From an uncultured Acidimicrobiales bacterium (GTDB lineage Bacteria > Actinomycetota > Acidimicrobiia > Acidimicrobiales > SZUA-35), in NCBI GenBank assembly GCA_938029215.1, contig CALHFG010000032.1, forward strand, positions 21,515-85,514: DNA of 64,000 nt, written 5' to 3'. Below the pieces are notes generated by a model. That model was not told the DNA's origin. It saw only the letters and a program-made list of their open reading frames with translations, and did no database searches. Positions within the stretch are counted from its first letter, which is position 1; every line of letters starts with the position of its first letter. The translations under genes were made by a program, and so were the position numbers. This document shows positions 19,629 through 28,303 of the stretch, piece after piece.

Positions 19629-20864
19629 ATGCGCATCCTCGTACTTTGCCCCCACTTTGCTCCCGATCTTCACGCTGCGACCGGCGAGGTCATGACCCAA
19701 CTCGTCCACGCGTTGGCCGAGCGCGGTCACACAGTCGACGTCGTGACATCGCTTCCGTGGTATCGGGATCATGATGTGGAGCCCGAGTGGCGGGGCCGGC
19801 CGGTTCGGTCTGAGACGACTACGTTCGGGTCGATCACCCGCGTTTGGCCCTTCCCGACCGACAAGGGCAGCGTCGTGTCGAGGGCGATGGCCTTTGCGGC
19901 CCAGACCGCTCTTTCTTTCGCTGTCGCCGTACCCAAGAAACGACCCGACGTCGTGCTCGCGATGTCGCCCCCGATCTTCTTCGGTAGTGCAGCGCGGATG
20001 CTGGCCGCCCGTTTTCGTGTGCGGTTTGTCTTCAACGTGCAGGATATCTTTCCCGACGTAGCGGTCGACCTTGGCATGTTGAAGAACGAACGAGCCATCG
20101 CGGTCGCCAAACGTTTGGAACGCTCGTTGTATCGGTCTGCTGATGCGGTCACTGTGTTGAGCGAGGACCAGGCCGCCAACGTTCGATCAAAGATGGATGT
20201 CTCACATGCCGATCGGGTGCACATCATCCCCAACTTTGTCGACACCACCCGCGTCACGGTCGTGGACCGAATGACTGACTATCGCCGACGCAACAACATC
20301 GGCGACGATCTCGTCATCATGTATTCGGGCAACGTGGGCTTCAGTCAGAGCTTTCACCTCATCGAGGCTGCGGCTCGCCACTTCGCTGACCGCGAGGTCG
20401 ACGGACGACCGATTCGGTTCGTGATCAACGGCGAGGGTGCCGCCCGTCCGGCCGTCGAGTCGTGGTCGCGTGATCTCTCGAACGTCACGGTGACCGACTT
20501 CGCTCCTCGAGACCAGGTATCCGATGCTCTTGGCACCGCAGATCTTCATCTGATCTTGCTCTCGGCCGGTCTTGCGAAGTCCAGCACCCCGAGCAAACTG
20601 TATGGAATTCTGGCTGCGGGCCGGCCGGTCTTGGCGTCCATTGACCTGGGGAGCGATGCCGATCGCATCATCAGCGATGCCGAGGCTGGCATCGTGGTTC
20701 CTCCCGATGACCCTGATGCGTTCATAGAAGCACTGGAGGAGTTGGTGCGTGATCGCTCGAAACTGCAAATGCTGGGCCGAAAGGCCCACGATTACGTAGG
20801 TCGTTTGATCACTCCTGATCAGCAGGCGCAAGCATATGAGACCCTGTTTGCCCAGCTGAGTTAG
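19629..20864 (+). CDS. Glycosyltransferase family 4 protein (WbuB-like)
   Basis: MRILVLCPHFAPDLHAATGEVMTQLVHALAERGHTVDVVTSLPWYRDH; FNVQDIFPDVAVDLGML; SSTPSKLYGILAAGRPVLAS. Confidence 0.88.
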   Translation: MRILVLCPHFAPDLHAATGEVMTQLVHALAERGHTVDVVTSLPWYRDHDVEPEWRGRPVRSETTTFGSITRVWPFPTDKGSVVSRAMAFAAQTALSFAVAVPKKRPDVVLAMSPPIFFGSAARMLAARFRVRFVFNVQDIFPDVAVDLGMLKNERAIAVAKRLERSLYRSADAVTVLSEDQAANVRSKMDVSHADRVHIIPNFVDTTRVTVVDRMTDYRRRNNIGDDLVIMYSGNVGFSQSFHLIEAAARHFADREVDGRPIRFVINGEGAARPAVESWSRDLSNVTVTDFAPRDQVSDALGTADLHLILLSAGLAKSSTPSKLYGILAAGRPVLASIDLGSDADRIISDAEAGIVVPPDDPDAFIEALEELVRDRSKLQMLGRKAHDYVGRLITPDQQAQAYETLFAQLS

Positions 20865-20910
20865 ACTGAAGACCTCCCCCAATCGCCCGCAAACTGGAAG
20901 GCATCCCCCT

Positions 20911-21921
20911 ATGCGCGCAGTAGTACTCGTCGGCGGCTTCGGCACCCGACTACGCCCCCTTACCCTTTCCGCTCCCAAGCAGATGCTCCCGGTCAACGGG
21001 ATTACGATGCTCGAACGCGTGATTACCAACCTCGCCCGGGGCGGAGTTACCGAAGCGGTTCTCGCACTCGGTTACCTCCCCGAGGTCTTTCAGGAGAACT
21101 TTCCAAGCGGCGAGATCGCTGGCGTAAAGATGCACTACGCCGTCGAGCCCGAGCCGCTGGATACCGGCGGTGCCATCGGGTTTGCCGCCCGTTTCGCTGG
21201 CTTTACCGATGACACGTTTATCGCTCTCAACGGCGATGTGATCAATGATCTCGACATCGCTGCGCTCGTTGAACAGCACCGAGCTTTCGGAGGCGAGGGA
21301 ACGATCCATCTCACCCCGGTAGAGGATCCGTCACGTTTCGGAGTGGTACCCATTGATGACCGCGGCCGGGTCGAGGCCTTTATCGAGAAGCCGCCAGCCG
21401 GCGAGGCTCCAAGTAACTGGATCAATGCGGGCACGTACGTTCTGGAGCCCAGCGTGTTGGACCGCATGCCCGAGGGCGAAAAGGTCAGTATCGAACGAGC
21501 GGTGTTCCCTGACATGGTGGCCGACGGCAAGCTGTTTGCTGTTCAGGCCGATGGCTACTGGGTCGACGCCGGCACCCCCGAGAGCTACATGAAGGTGGCG
21601 CTGGACCTTGTCAACGGAACTCGTAGCAGCGAGCCCGCGGTAGCAGCCGATGCGACGATCGAAGACGGCGCCACGGTGGAAAACTCCATCGTCGGGTCCG
21701 GAGCGGTCATCGAGGCCGGTGCTTCGGTGATTGGTTCGATGATTCAGCGCGGCGCCAGAGTCGGCGCTGGCGCCAAGATTGTCGATTCGATCGTTGGCCC
21801 GAACGCACTTATTGGACCTGCTGCAGAGCTCAGCGAGCTCACGGTGGTGGGCGACTCGGTTGTTGTTGAAGCCTCGAGTTCCCATAGCGGGGCAAAGCTT
21901 CCCGACGTTCCCAAGGAGTAA
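20911..21921 (+). CDS. NDP-sugar pyrophosphorylase, mannose-1-phosphate guanylyltransferase-like
   Basis: MRAVVLVGGFGTRLRPLTLSAPKQMLPVNGITMLERVI...EPLDTGGAIGFAARF; C-terminal left-handed beta-helix-like repeats. Confidence 0.85.
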   Translation: MRAVVLVGGFGTRLRPLTLSAPKQMLPVNGITMLERVITNLARGGVTEAVLALGYLPEVFQENFPSGEIAGVKMHYAVEPEPLDTGGAIGFAARFAGFTDDTFIALNGDVINDLDIAALVEQHRAFGGEGTIHLTPVEDPSRFGVVPIDDRGRVEAFIEKPPAGEAPSNWINAGTYVLEPSVLDRMPEGEKVSIERAVFPDMVADGKLFAVQADGYWVDAGTPESYMKVALDLVNGTRSSEPAVAADATIEDGATVENSIVGSGAVIEAGASVIGSMIQRGARVGAGAKIVDSIVGPNALIGPAAELSELTVVGDSVVVEASSSHSGAKLPDVPKE

Positions 21922-21924
21922 TCC

Positions 21925-21952
21925 GTGAGGCTTCCTGCGCGGGAAGCCTCAC
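21925..21952 (+). terminator. Strong hairpin after the glycosyltransferase/GMPP cluster
   Basis: GTGAGGCTTCC-TGCGCG-GGAAGCCTCAC followed by cattcttg. Confidence 0.6.
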
Positions 21953-21976
21953 CATTCTTGGCGGGTTTACTAAGGC

Positions 21977-22999
21977 GTGCGTCGCGTCCTAGGGATCCTC
22001 ATCGTCATCTTGGCGGCCTGCGCAAGCGCGCCGGTGGACGAAGTGGCTGGGTCGGCAACACGACCGCTGGCCTTAACCCGCCCCGTGGATACGCCGAACG
22101 TGGACACTTCCCGGTCTTCGGTGGATCTCGATCGAATCATCTTTGACACCTTTGGGAGAGGACCTCGATTTAGCCTCGAGACCGGTCGGTCCGATGTGAT
22201 TCAGTCACTCCGCGACGCTATTCAGCCGATCGACGCGCCCCGGTATCAGGCCGGAACGGCCCAAACATGGTTGCAAGAGGACGATGTCGTGGTCGGGTAT
22301 GTGGACCCGACGGGAGCGGCGTGGGCTTTTGCGGTGCGCATGCTGAACCAGCATGAGATCGTCAACGACGAACTTGGTGGTCAAAAGGTTCTCATCAGCT
22401 ACTGCCCGCTCTGCGGCAGCGGGGTCGTCTATGACCGAGAGGTTGATGGCCGAGAGCTCTCGTTTAGCAATACCAGCGCACTCTTCGAGAACGACATGGT
22501 CATGGTCGACCGGGAAACGGGGAGTTATTGGTGGCAGGTGGCCGGCACGGGGATCGTTGGGCCATTGACAGGGCAGACCCTTACCCCGCTTGCGGCTCAA
22601 ACCACCACGTGGGAATCGTGGACAGCCCAGCATCCTCAGACGGCGCTCATGGAGCGAATTTCTGGGCGGAGCTATGACCACGACTCGTTTCGCAACTATC
22701 AAGATCAGCTCGACGACAAACGCACTCCATTTCCGGTTTCAGACGAAGTGCTCGACGATCCTCGGCTGACGCCGGGCACCCGGGTTGTGGCGCTGACCGT
22801 GGACGGCAAGGCCCTCGCTTGGCCGACGGCTCCCGCCCGCACAGTGGAGACAGACGTTGATGGCGTCGACATCACCATCGTGCTCGATGGAACCGGGGGG
22901 TCTGCATTTGGAGCCGATGGTGCAGCGTTGCCGGTCCGAACCGCCTTCTGGTTTGCGATTCGGTCGTCCTTTCCCGATGTGATCCTGGGTCCCGAGTAA
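21977..22999 (+). CDS. DUF3179 domain lipoprotein (paralogue 1)
   Basis: Lipobox LAAC; VLISYCPLCGSGVVYDREVDGRELSFSNTSALFENDMVMVDRETGSYWWQVAGTGIVGPLTGQTL. Confidence 0.85.
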   Translation: MRRVLGILIVILAACASAPVDEVAGSATRPLALTRPVDTPNVDTSRSSVDLDRIIFDTFGRGPRFSLETGRSDVIQSLRDAIQPIDAPRYQAGTAQTWLQEDDVVVGYVDPTGAAWAFAVRMLNQHEIVNDELGGQKVLISYCPLCGSGVVYDREVDGRELSFSNTSALFENDMVMVDRETGSYWWQVAGTGIVGPLTGQTLTPLAAQTTTWESWTAQHPQTALMERISGRSYDHDSFRNYQDQLDDKRTPFPVSDEVLDDPRLTPGTRVVALTVDGKALAWPTAPARTVETDVDGVDITIVLDGTGGSAFGADGAALPVRTAFWFAIRSSFPDVILGPE

Positions 23000-23050
23000 G
23001 AGTCCGGGCGAGCTTTTGCATCTGGATCGGCCACGCAGAACAATCACTGG

Positions 23051-23839
23051 ATGGACTTTCAGACAATTCAGTACAGCGTCGACGAGAACGTGGCTCACAT
23101 TCGACTGAATAACCCCGAAGGTGCCAACGCTGTGACCCCTCTTTTCTCCGCCGAGTTGCGCACGGCAATGCTCGAGGCGCACGTGGACGACGATGTGCGG
23201 GCGGTATGTGTCACCGCAGAAGGCAAGGTCTTCTGCGCCGGAGGCGACCTCAAGCTGTTCGCGGGCGAAGGTGAGAACGTTGGTCGGGTCGCCTCGGACA
23301 TGCTGACCGACTTTCACGGCGCGCTGTACCGGATGAATCTGATGGCCAAGCCGGTCGTGGCAGGGATCGGTGGCGCCTGCGGTGGTGCAGGAATGTCGTT
23401 GGCCTGTGCGTTCGACCTCGTCGTCGCATCCGAGAATGCGAAGTTCATCATGGCCTACACCAAGGCTGGCGTTACTCCCGACGGAACCAGTACCTATTTC
23501 CTCGCTCGTCACGTGGGCGTGCGGCGAGCGATGGACCTGGTCTTGAACAACCGGATGCTCACCGCCACAGAGGCAGAGCAATGGGGATTAGTAAACCGCG
23601 TCGTCGGAAAGGGAGAGGCCGACGAGGCCGCTATGAGCATGGCCAAAGAACTGGCGGCCGGACCAGGATTCGCCAACGGACATGCCAAGAAGCTTGTGTA
23701 TAGCGGCTTTGAAAGCACACTTCCCGAAGCGGGGGAGCGGGAGGCCGAACTGTTTCTGGCGTCATCGACTCACCCCGATGGGCTGGAAGGAATCGCGGCA
23801 TTTGCCGAGAAGCGAGCACCAAAGTTCAACCAGAAGTAA
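23051..23839 (+). CDS. Enoyl-CoA hydratase/isomerase family protein
   Basis: AEGKVFCAGGDLKLFAGEG; KPVVAGIGGACGGAGMSLACAFDLVVASENAKF. Confidence 0.92.
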   Translation: MDFQTIQYSVDENVAHIRLNNPEGANAVTPLFSAELRTAMLEAHVDDDVRAVCVTAEGKVFCAGGDLKLFAGEGENVGRVASDMLTDFHGALYRMNLMAKPVVAGIGGACGGAGMSLACAFDLVVASENAKFIMAYTKAGVTPDGTSTYFLARHVGVRRAMDLVLNNRMLTATEAEQWGLVNRVVGKGEADEAAMSMAKELAAGPGFANGHAKKLVYSGFESTLPEAGEREAELFLASSTHPDGLEGIAAFAEKRAPKFNQK

Positions 23840-23848
23840 CGTCGTCAC

Positions 23849-25345
23849 ATGGCTGAGAAATCCGTGAGCGCCGCCAACGGTGTCGCCGTTCCCGCAGATG
23901 ACAAAGGTCGACGTTCCACATCGGCCTTCGCCCAGATGGTGTTGTCCGAAGCGATCGGTGACTCCGACCCCACTGCCGCAAACGAAGCGCTCCTAGAAAC
24001 GGAGTGGCGAAAGAACTATCACCCCCATTTCGTAGCCGCGAGCCAGGCTGGTATCGCGAGCCCGAAGGACGCCCGGGACATCGCTGAGCGCGGCCTAGCC
24101 GCGATAGCAGAAAACATGCGATTCGTTCGTAACGGCGAGGACCGGTTGCTGTCCGAAGTCATGACCGAATCCGCGTCGGCGCCACCCTTTGACACCAAGG
24201 TGATCCGCGCGACCGATGGACCGCTTCCGACGTACACGGTTCCCTATCGGGACCTCAACTTGGGTGGGGCTGACCTCCGCCGCCAATTGGAGCGCTGGGT
24301 AGCCGACGGTGTTATCGAGGTCAGCGCGGCAGCCGCGGTCGAGGAGGTTCTCGACAATCCCGAATGGATGGATCTCTCCGATCTCACGTTCGTGGTGATG
24401 GGTGCGGCCGCGGAGCTTGGACCGTACCCCGCGTTGATGGGGCTGGGAGCCAGAGTGGCCGCGATCGATCTGCCCGGCGACCGCATCTGGGAGCGCCTGA
24501 CCGGTCGCACGGGCGGTCTCAGCAAGTTGCTCTACCCCACGCGCAATGGACAGCCTGGCGCTGACCTCACCGCAGACACTCCAGAACTACGCGATTGGAT
24601 CGGGTCGATCGACGGACCGATCGTCGTCGGAGGCTATGCCTACGCCGATGGTGAGGCTCATTTGCGAGTTTCGGTCGCTCAGGACGCCCTGATTGCGGCC
24701 GCCATCGATCGCCGCCCGCCGGGCTCTGTCACGGTGGCTCACCTACTAACGCCGACCGACTGTTACGCGATCGATGAACCCACAGCGGAGGCCTCGCGCC
24801 GCGCTTGGACCAACCGCCCGGTTGGTCTCCGCGCGGTGCAGAGCGGGCTCCGGACCGTGTCTGGTGGACGGCTATTCCACCAGGCGATCACCGAGTGCAC
24901 CGACGGTAAGGAGGGGTACCGGTCCGCGGTCTTCGACACCCTGGTGACCGAGCAGGGTCCCAACTACGCATTGGCGAAACGAATCCAGAAATGGCGGGCC
25001 ATCGACCTGCGGGCTCGTGGACTACGAGTCTCGGCAAACGTGAGTCCGAGCAGCAATACCCGATCGGTAACCAAGAACAAGGCCCTTGCGGCCGCCTACC
25101 GCGGCGCCGGGATGTTCAATATTGAGGTCTTTGAACCGGAAACAACAAACGCGCTCATGGCGCTGTTGCTCGTCCGCGATCTTCGCACGACGACCGGTCC
25201 GGCGGATCCTTTTGTGGAGCTCGCTAATCCGCTGCAGTTGTTCACCGACGCAGCGTGTCATGGCGGGCTGTGGCGGAGTCCATACAAGACTCGGACTGCG
25301 CTTCCGCTCGCCGCGGTTCGTGGCGCATTCAAACGATCGATCTAA
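23849..25345 (+). CDS. Uncharacterised protein with Rossmann-like central segment
   Basis: 498-aa ORF directly downstream of the enoyl-CoA hydratase; DLTFVVMGAAAELGPYPALMGLGARVAAIDLP resembles a dinucleotide-binding turn; no family name recognised. Confidence 0.75.
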   Translation: MAEKSVSAANGVAVPADDKGRRSTSAFAQMVLSEAIGDSDPTAANEALLETEWRKNYHPHFVAASQAGIASPKDARDIAERGLAAIAENMRFVRNGEDRLLSEVMTESASAPPFDTKVIRATDGPLPTYTVPYRDLNLGGADLRRQLERWVADGVIEVSAAAAVEEVLDNPEWMDLSDLTFVVMGAAAELGPYPALMGLGARVAAIDLPGDRIWERLTGRTGGLSKLLYPTRNGQPGADLTADTPELRDWIGSIDGPIVVGGYAYADGEAHLRVSVAQDALIAAAIDRRPPGSVTVAHLLTPTDCYAIDEPTAEASRRAWTNRPVGLRAVQSGLRTVSGGRLFHQAITECTDGKEGYRSAVFDTLVTEQGPNYALAKRIQKWRAIDLRARGLRVSANVSPSSNTRSVTKNKALAAAYRGAGMFNIEVFEPETTNALMALLLVRDLRTTTGPADPFVELANPLQLFTDAACHGGLWRSPYKTRTALPLAAVRGAFKRSI

Positions 25346-25875
25346 AACCGAATGTCTTCGGTGCGTTGCACCGAGGTCTCTTGATCTTTGGCCTGTGAGG
25401 CCCAGACCGAGTTGGTGTGGGCGATGAGCTGCTCACCGTTGGGCATCGGTGCCGGCGATTCCCGGTCGGTGGTGTGGCCGTCGGCGGCCAGCACCGTGTC
25501 GTAGCCTCGCTCAAGGGCACCGTGTAAGGTCCAGCGCACACAAAAGTCGGTTTGTGCGCCGGTCACGACGAGCCGGCCCACGTCGAGCTTCACAAGGTGC
25601 TCATCGAGCGGGGTGTTGTCGAACGAGGACCGCAAGCTCTTCCGAATAATCGTCTCATCCGGTGCCGGCTCGAGTTCGGGCACGATCTGCCACCCGTCGG
25701 TTTCTGCCGGAAGGTCGGCGTCGTCATGCTGGACCCAGATGACGGGTGCGCCTTCCTGCCGGGCTTGTCCTACGAGCGTGTTGATGTTGTCAATGACTGC
25801 CTCACGGTCGAAGGCGTCGGCGACGACATCATTCTGCACATCGATGACGAGTAGCGCCGAATTGGGTCGATCCAT
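25342..25875 (-). CDS. Isochorismatase-like cysteine hydrolase
   Basis: NSALLVIDVQNDVV...VIWVQHDD...LVVTGAQTDFCVRWTLHGALERGYDTVLAADGHTT. Confidence 0.92.
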   Translation of the reverse strand: MDRPNSALLVIDVQNDVVADAFDREAVIDNINTLVGQARQEGAPVIWVQHDDADLPAETDGWQIVPELEPAPDETIIRKSLRSSFDNTPLDEHLVKLDVGRLVVTGAQTDFCVRWTLHGALERGYDTVLAADGHTTDRESPAPMPNGEQLIAHTNSVWASQAKDQETSVQRTEDIRF

Positions 25876-25881
25876 GAGTCG

Positions 25882-25887
25882 AGCCTA
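25882..25887 (-). promoter_or_regulatory. -10-like TAGGCT, N6 before ATG 25875
   Basis: Plus strand agccta. Confidence 0.5.
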
Positions 25888-25912
25888 GCTTGGTGCTGCT
25901 CGACGATTGGCC

Positions 25913-26473
25913 TCACGTTGGGTTTGTGGCCGCTCGAACAGTCGCTGCTGCGAGTTCGGTGAATTGGTCACAGATCTGTTGGGTCGCTTGCTGGCACCCG
26001 GTCTCTACCCACTGGGTGCACACGGCCATGAAGGCCCCGGCAAGAAAACATGCGGCGATCTCGGTTCGGGCTGCTTGGATGTTTTGAGCGAGGAGATGTT
26101 GGCGCCACGCATCGGCCAATTGCCGACGAAACGCATCGTTGACCTCGCCTAGGAGCGGCTGAGACAGGAGCGGTCGCAGAACCGGCAACATGTCGTTGAC
26201 ATGCTCAAACAATGGAAGGAGATCCGGCATCAGGGCGTCGGTCGAGGCAATGGGCAAGGTGATCGAAGGAATGCCTGAAGTCAGGAGATCGAACTTGTTC
26301 TCGTAGTGGGCATAGAAGGTGGACCGCCCGCATTCGGAGCGTTCGAGAATGTCCTGAACCGTGATGCGCTCCCAACGCTTTTCCTGGATCAACTCAAACA
26401 GTGCGTCCGACAGGACTGCCCGAGTCCGGGCAGGTCGAGGATCAGGGGCTCGATCGGTCGAGTTTTTGGACAA
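25913..26473 (-). CDS. TetR/AcrR family transcriptional regulator
   Basis: RAVLSDALFELIQEKRWERITVQDILERSECGRSTFYAHYENKFDLL; TTG start with AAAGGA upstream; divergent from ABC operon. Confidence 0.9.
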   Translation of the reverse strand: MSKNSTDRAPDPRPARTRAVLSDALFELIQEKRWERITVQDILERSECGRSTFYAHYENKFDLLTSGIPSITLPIASTDALMPDLLPLFEHVNDMLPVLRPLLSQPLLGEVNDAFRRQLADAWRQHLLAQNIQAARTEIAACFLAGAFMAVCTQWVETGCQQATQQICDQFTELAAATVRAATNPT

Positions 26474-26495
26474 TCTGCATCCTTTGTGCGAAACC

Positions 26496-26517
26496 GAACA
26501 GATCGGGAGATCTGTTC
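26496..26517. promoter_or_regulatory. Second inverted repeat in the tetR/ABC intergenic region
   Basis: GAACAGATC-GGGA-GATCTGTTC, 9-bp perfect arms. Confidence 0.55.
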
Positions 26518-26541
26518 CTGGTGGGGCGCTTCACCTCACCA

Positions 26542-26547
26542 TACATT
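26542..26547 (+). promoter_or_regulatory. -10-like TACATT, N6 before ATG 26554
   Basis: Overlaps the left edge of the 21-bp palindrome. Confidence 0.5.
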
Positions 26548-26566
26548 TCGAACATGATGTTCGAAA
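26546..26566. promoter_or_regulatory. Perfect 21-bp palindrome, candidate TetR operator
   Basis: TTTCGAACAT-G-ATGTTCGAAA; spans predicted TSS and start codon 26554. Confidence 0.75.
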
Positions 26567-26787
26567 ATGATCCTTCCCCTCCGCGTTCGGGACGATCGGT
26601 CTTCCTTGACCGCTTTCCGGCGGTGCTCATGTTCTGTGGCGCCATGGGGTTCTTCATCGGGATGCATATGCGTCTGACCCGAGCGCTCATCGTTGCCAGC
26701 CTGCTGGTGGCAGCCGGCCTCTGTGCTGCTCTTGTCCAAAAAGTCCGTCGAGGCCCCGAGGCCGAGGTGGAAGGAGCTAGACGGTGA
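26554..26787 (+). CDS. Small membrane protein, first gene of ABC exporter operon
   Basis: MMFENDPSPPRSGRSVFLDRFPAVLMFCGAMGFFIGMHMRLTRALIVASLLVAAGLCAALVQKVRR; overlaps the ABC ATPase start. Confidence 0.6.
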   Translation: MMFENDPSPPRSGRSVFLDRFPAVLMFCGAMGFFIGMHMRLTRALIVASLLVAAGLCAALVQKVRRGPEAEVEGARR

Positions 26788-27524
26788 TCGCGATTTCAGT
26801 GCGCAGTCTCTGTAAGGACTACGGAACTCAGCGGGTAGTGGACGACATCTCCTTCGACGTCCCGTACGGCGCAGTGACCGGTTTCGTGGGAGCGAACGGC
26901 TCGGGCAAGACAACAACGATGCGTGCAATGCTCGGGCTGATCGAACCGACGAGCGGTCATACGGTGTTTCACGACTCGTCGTATGCGGCGTTACCGGATC
27001 CACGACGTTCGGTGGGGGCCGTAGTTGACCGAATTGGTGCGCATCCATCCCATACGGCCCGTCAGCATCTCATGATGATTGCTTTGGCCAGCGGGGTGCC
27101 GCGCAGTCGGGTGGCGGACTGTCTTGCCCAGGTTGGCCTGGGTGAGGTGGGCGACAAAAGACTCAGCCAGTACTCGATGGGCATGATGCAGCGGTGTGCA
27201 CTTGCCGCTGCACTGCTCGGATCGCCACCCATCTTGATGCTGGACGAGCCTGCAAACGGTCTAGACCCGGGAGGTATTCGGTGGCTGCGGGAGCAAATGC
27301 GTGGCTGGGCTGATGACGGGCGGGCCGTCCTCGTCTCCACCCATCAGCTCGCCGAGCTCGCGGTCATCGTCGATCGGCTTGTTGTCATCGACCGAGGATC
27401 ATTGGCGTTTGCCGGGCCGATTCAGGAACTAGATCTCACCAGTCGGACGCTTGAGGAAGCAGTGTTTGAACTGATTGCAGCTCGCTCCGACAGCGCTCTC
27501 GGTCCGAATCGGGTGTTGCGATGA
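26784..27524 (+). CDS. ABC transporter ATP-binding protein
   Basis: Walker A GANGSGKTTTMRAML; signature-like LSQYSMGMMQR; Walker B ILMLDEPANGLDPGGIRWLR. Confidence 0.95.
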   Translation: MIAISVRSLCKDYGTQRVVDDISFDVPYGAVTGFVGANGSGKTTTMRAMLGLIEPTSGHTVFHDSSYAALPDPRRSVGAVVDRIGAHPSHTARQHLMMIALASGVPRSRVADCLAQVGLGEVGDKRLSQYSMGMMQRCALAAALLGSPPILMLDEPANGLDPGGIRWLREQMRGWADDGRAVLVSTHQLAELAVIVDRLVVIDRGSLAFAGPIQELDLTSRTLEEAVFELIAARSDSALGPNRVLR

Positions 27525-28294
27525 CGGTCGTCGTTGGGCCGACCACGACAGTGGAGCGAATCCGTCGTCCGTTTCGAGCTGATGTGCACAACGTGCGATC
27601 GACTCCCACAGCAAAGGCGCTCCTGGCCGGCTCGGTTGTTATGGCGGTCGCATCGTGTGTTGCGAACCTCTCCACCGTCGCCGACAGCGAGCTTTCGTCC
27701 GTGGCCACCATCGAGCTGGCGATGCACTCCTCGACGGTTACCACCCTCATCTTCTCGCTCATTGCCGGGGTCGTGTCGTCAACCGCCGACTTTCGATTCG
27801 GACGGATCGATCAGCTGCTCTTGAGCGAACCAAACCGCGCGGTGCTCCTGGCCGCGAAGGTGATGGTTGGCGCTGTTGTGGGCGTGGTGTACGGGGTGAT
27901 TGGCTCGATGGTGGCGGTGGCGACCACCGCCAGCTACTTCGTCGCAAATGGGGCATCGTTAGACGTCGGCTCGAATGCGGTAATTCACCCGCTGATCGGA
28001 CTCTTGTTGGGTACCGCCATGTTCGGCGCCGTGGGCGTTTCCGTCGGAACCGTGGTCCAAAGCCAGCCGGCCGCGATCGCAGGCTCGCTGGCGTGGCTCT
28101 TCATCGTCGAACCGACGGCGCTGCTCGGACTTCCCGACGTCGGGCGATGGTTGCCGGGTGTCTCCGGCCTCGCCCTCACAGCCAGCCCAAACCCCGACCT
28201 ACTCGATCAGATCCCTGGTGGGATTCTGTTGGTTTGTTGGTTTGTCTTCTCGCTAGCGGTGGCGCTGATGCGGTTCCGTCGCTCCGACTTTTAA
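27521..28294 (+). CDS. ABC transporter permease (ABC-2-like)
   Basis: Multiple TM segments; overlaps ATPase gene by 4 bp. Confidence 0.8.
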   Translation: MTVVVGPTTTVERIRRPFRADVHNVRSTPTAKALLAGSVVMAVASCVANLSTVADSELSSVATIELAMHSSTVTTLIFSLIAGVVSSTADFRFGRIDQLLLSEPNRAVLLAAKVMVGAVVGVVYGVIGSMVAVATTASYFVANGASLDVGSNAVIHPLIGLLLGTAMFGAVGVSVGTVVQSQPAAIAGSLAWLFIVEPTALLGLPDVGRWLPGVSGLALTASPNPDLLDQIPGGILLVCWFVFSLAVALMRFRRSDF

Positions 28295-28303
28295 TTGAGT
28301 CGA

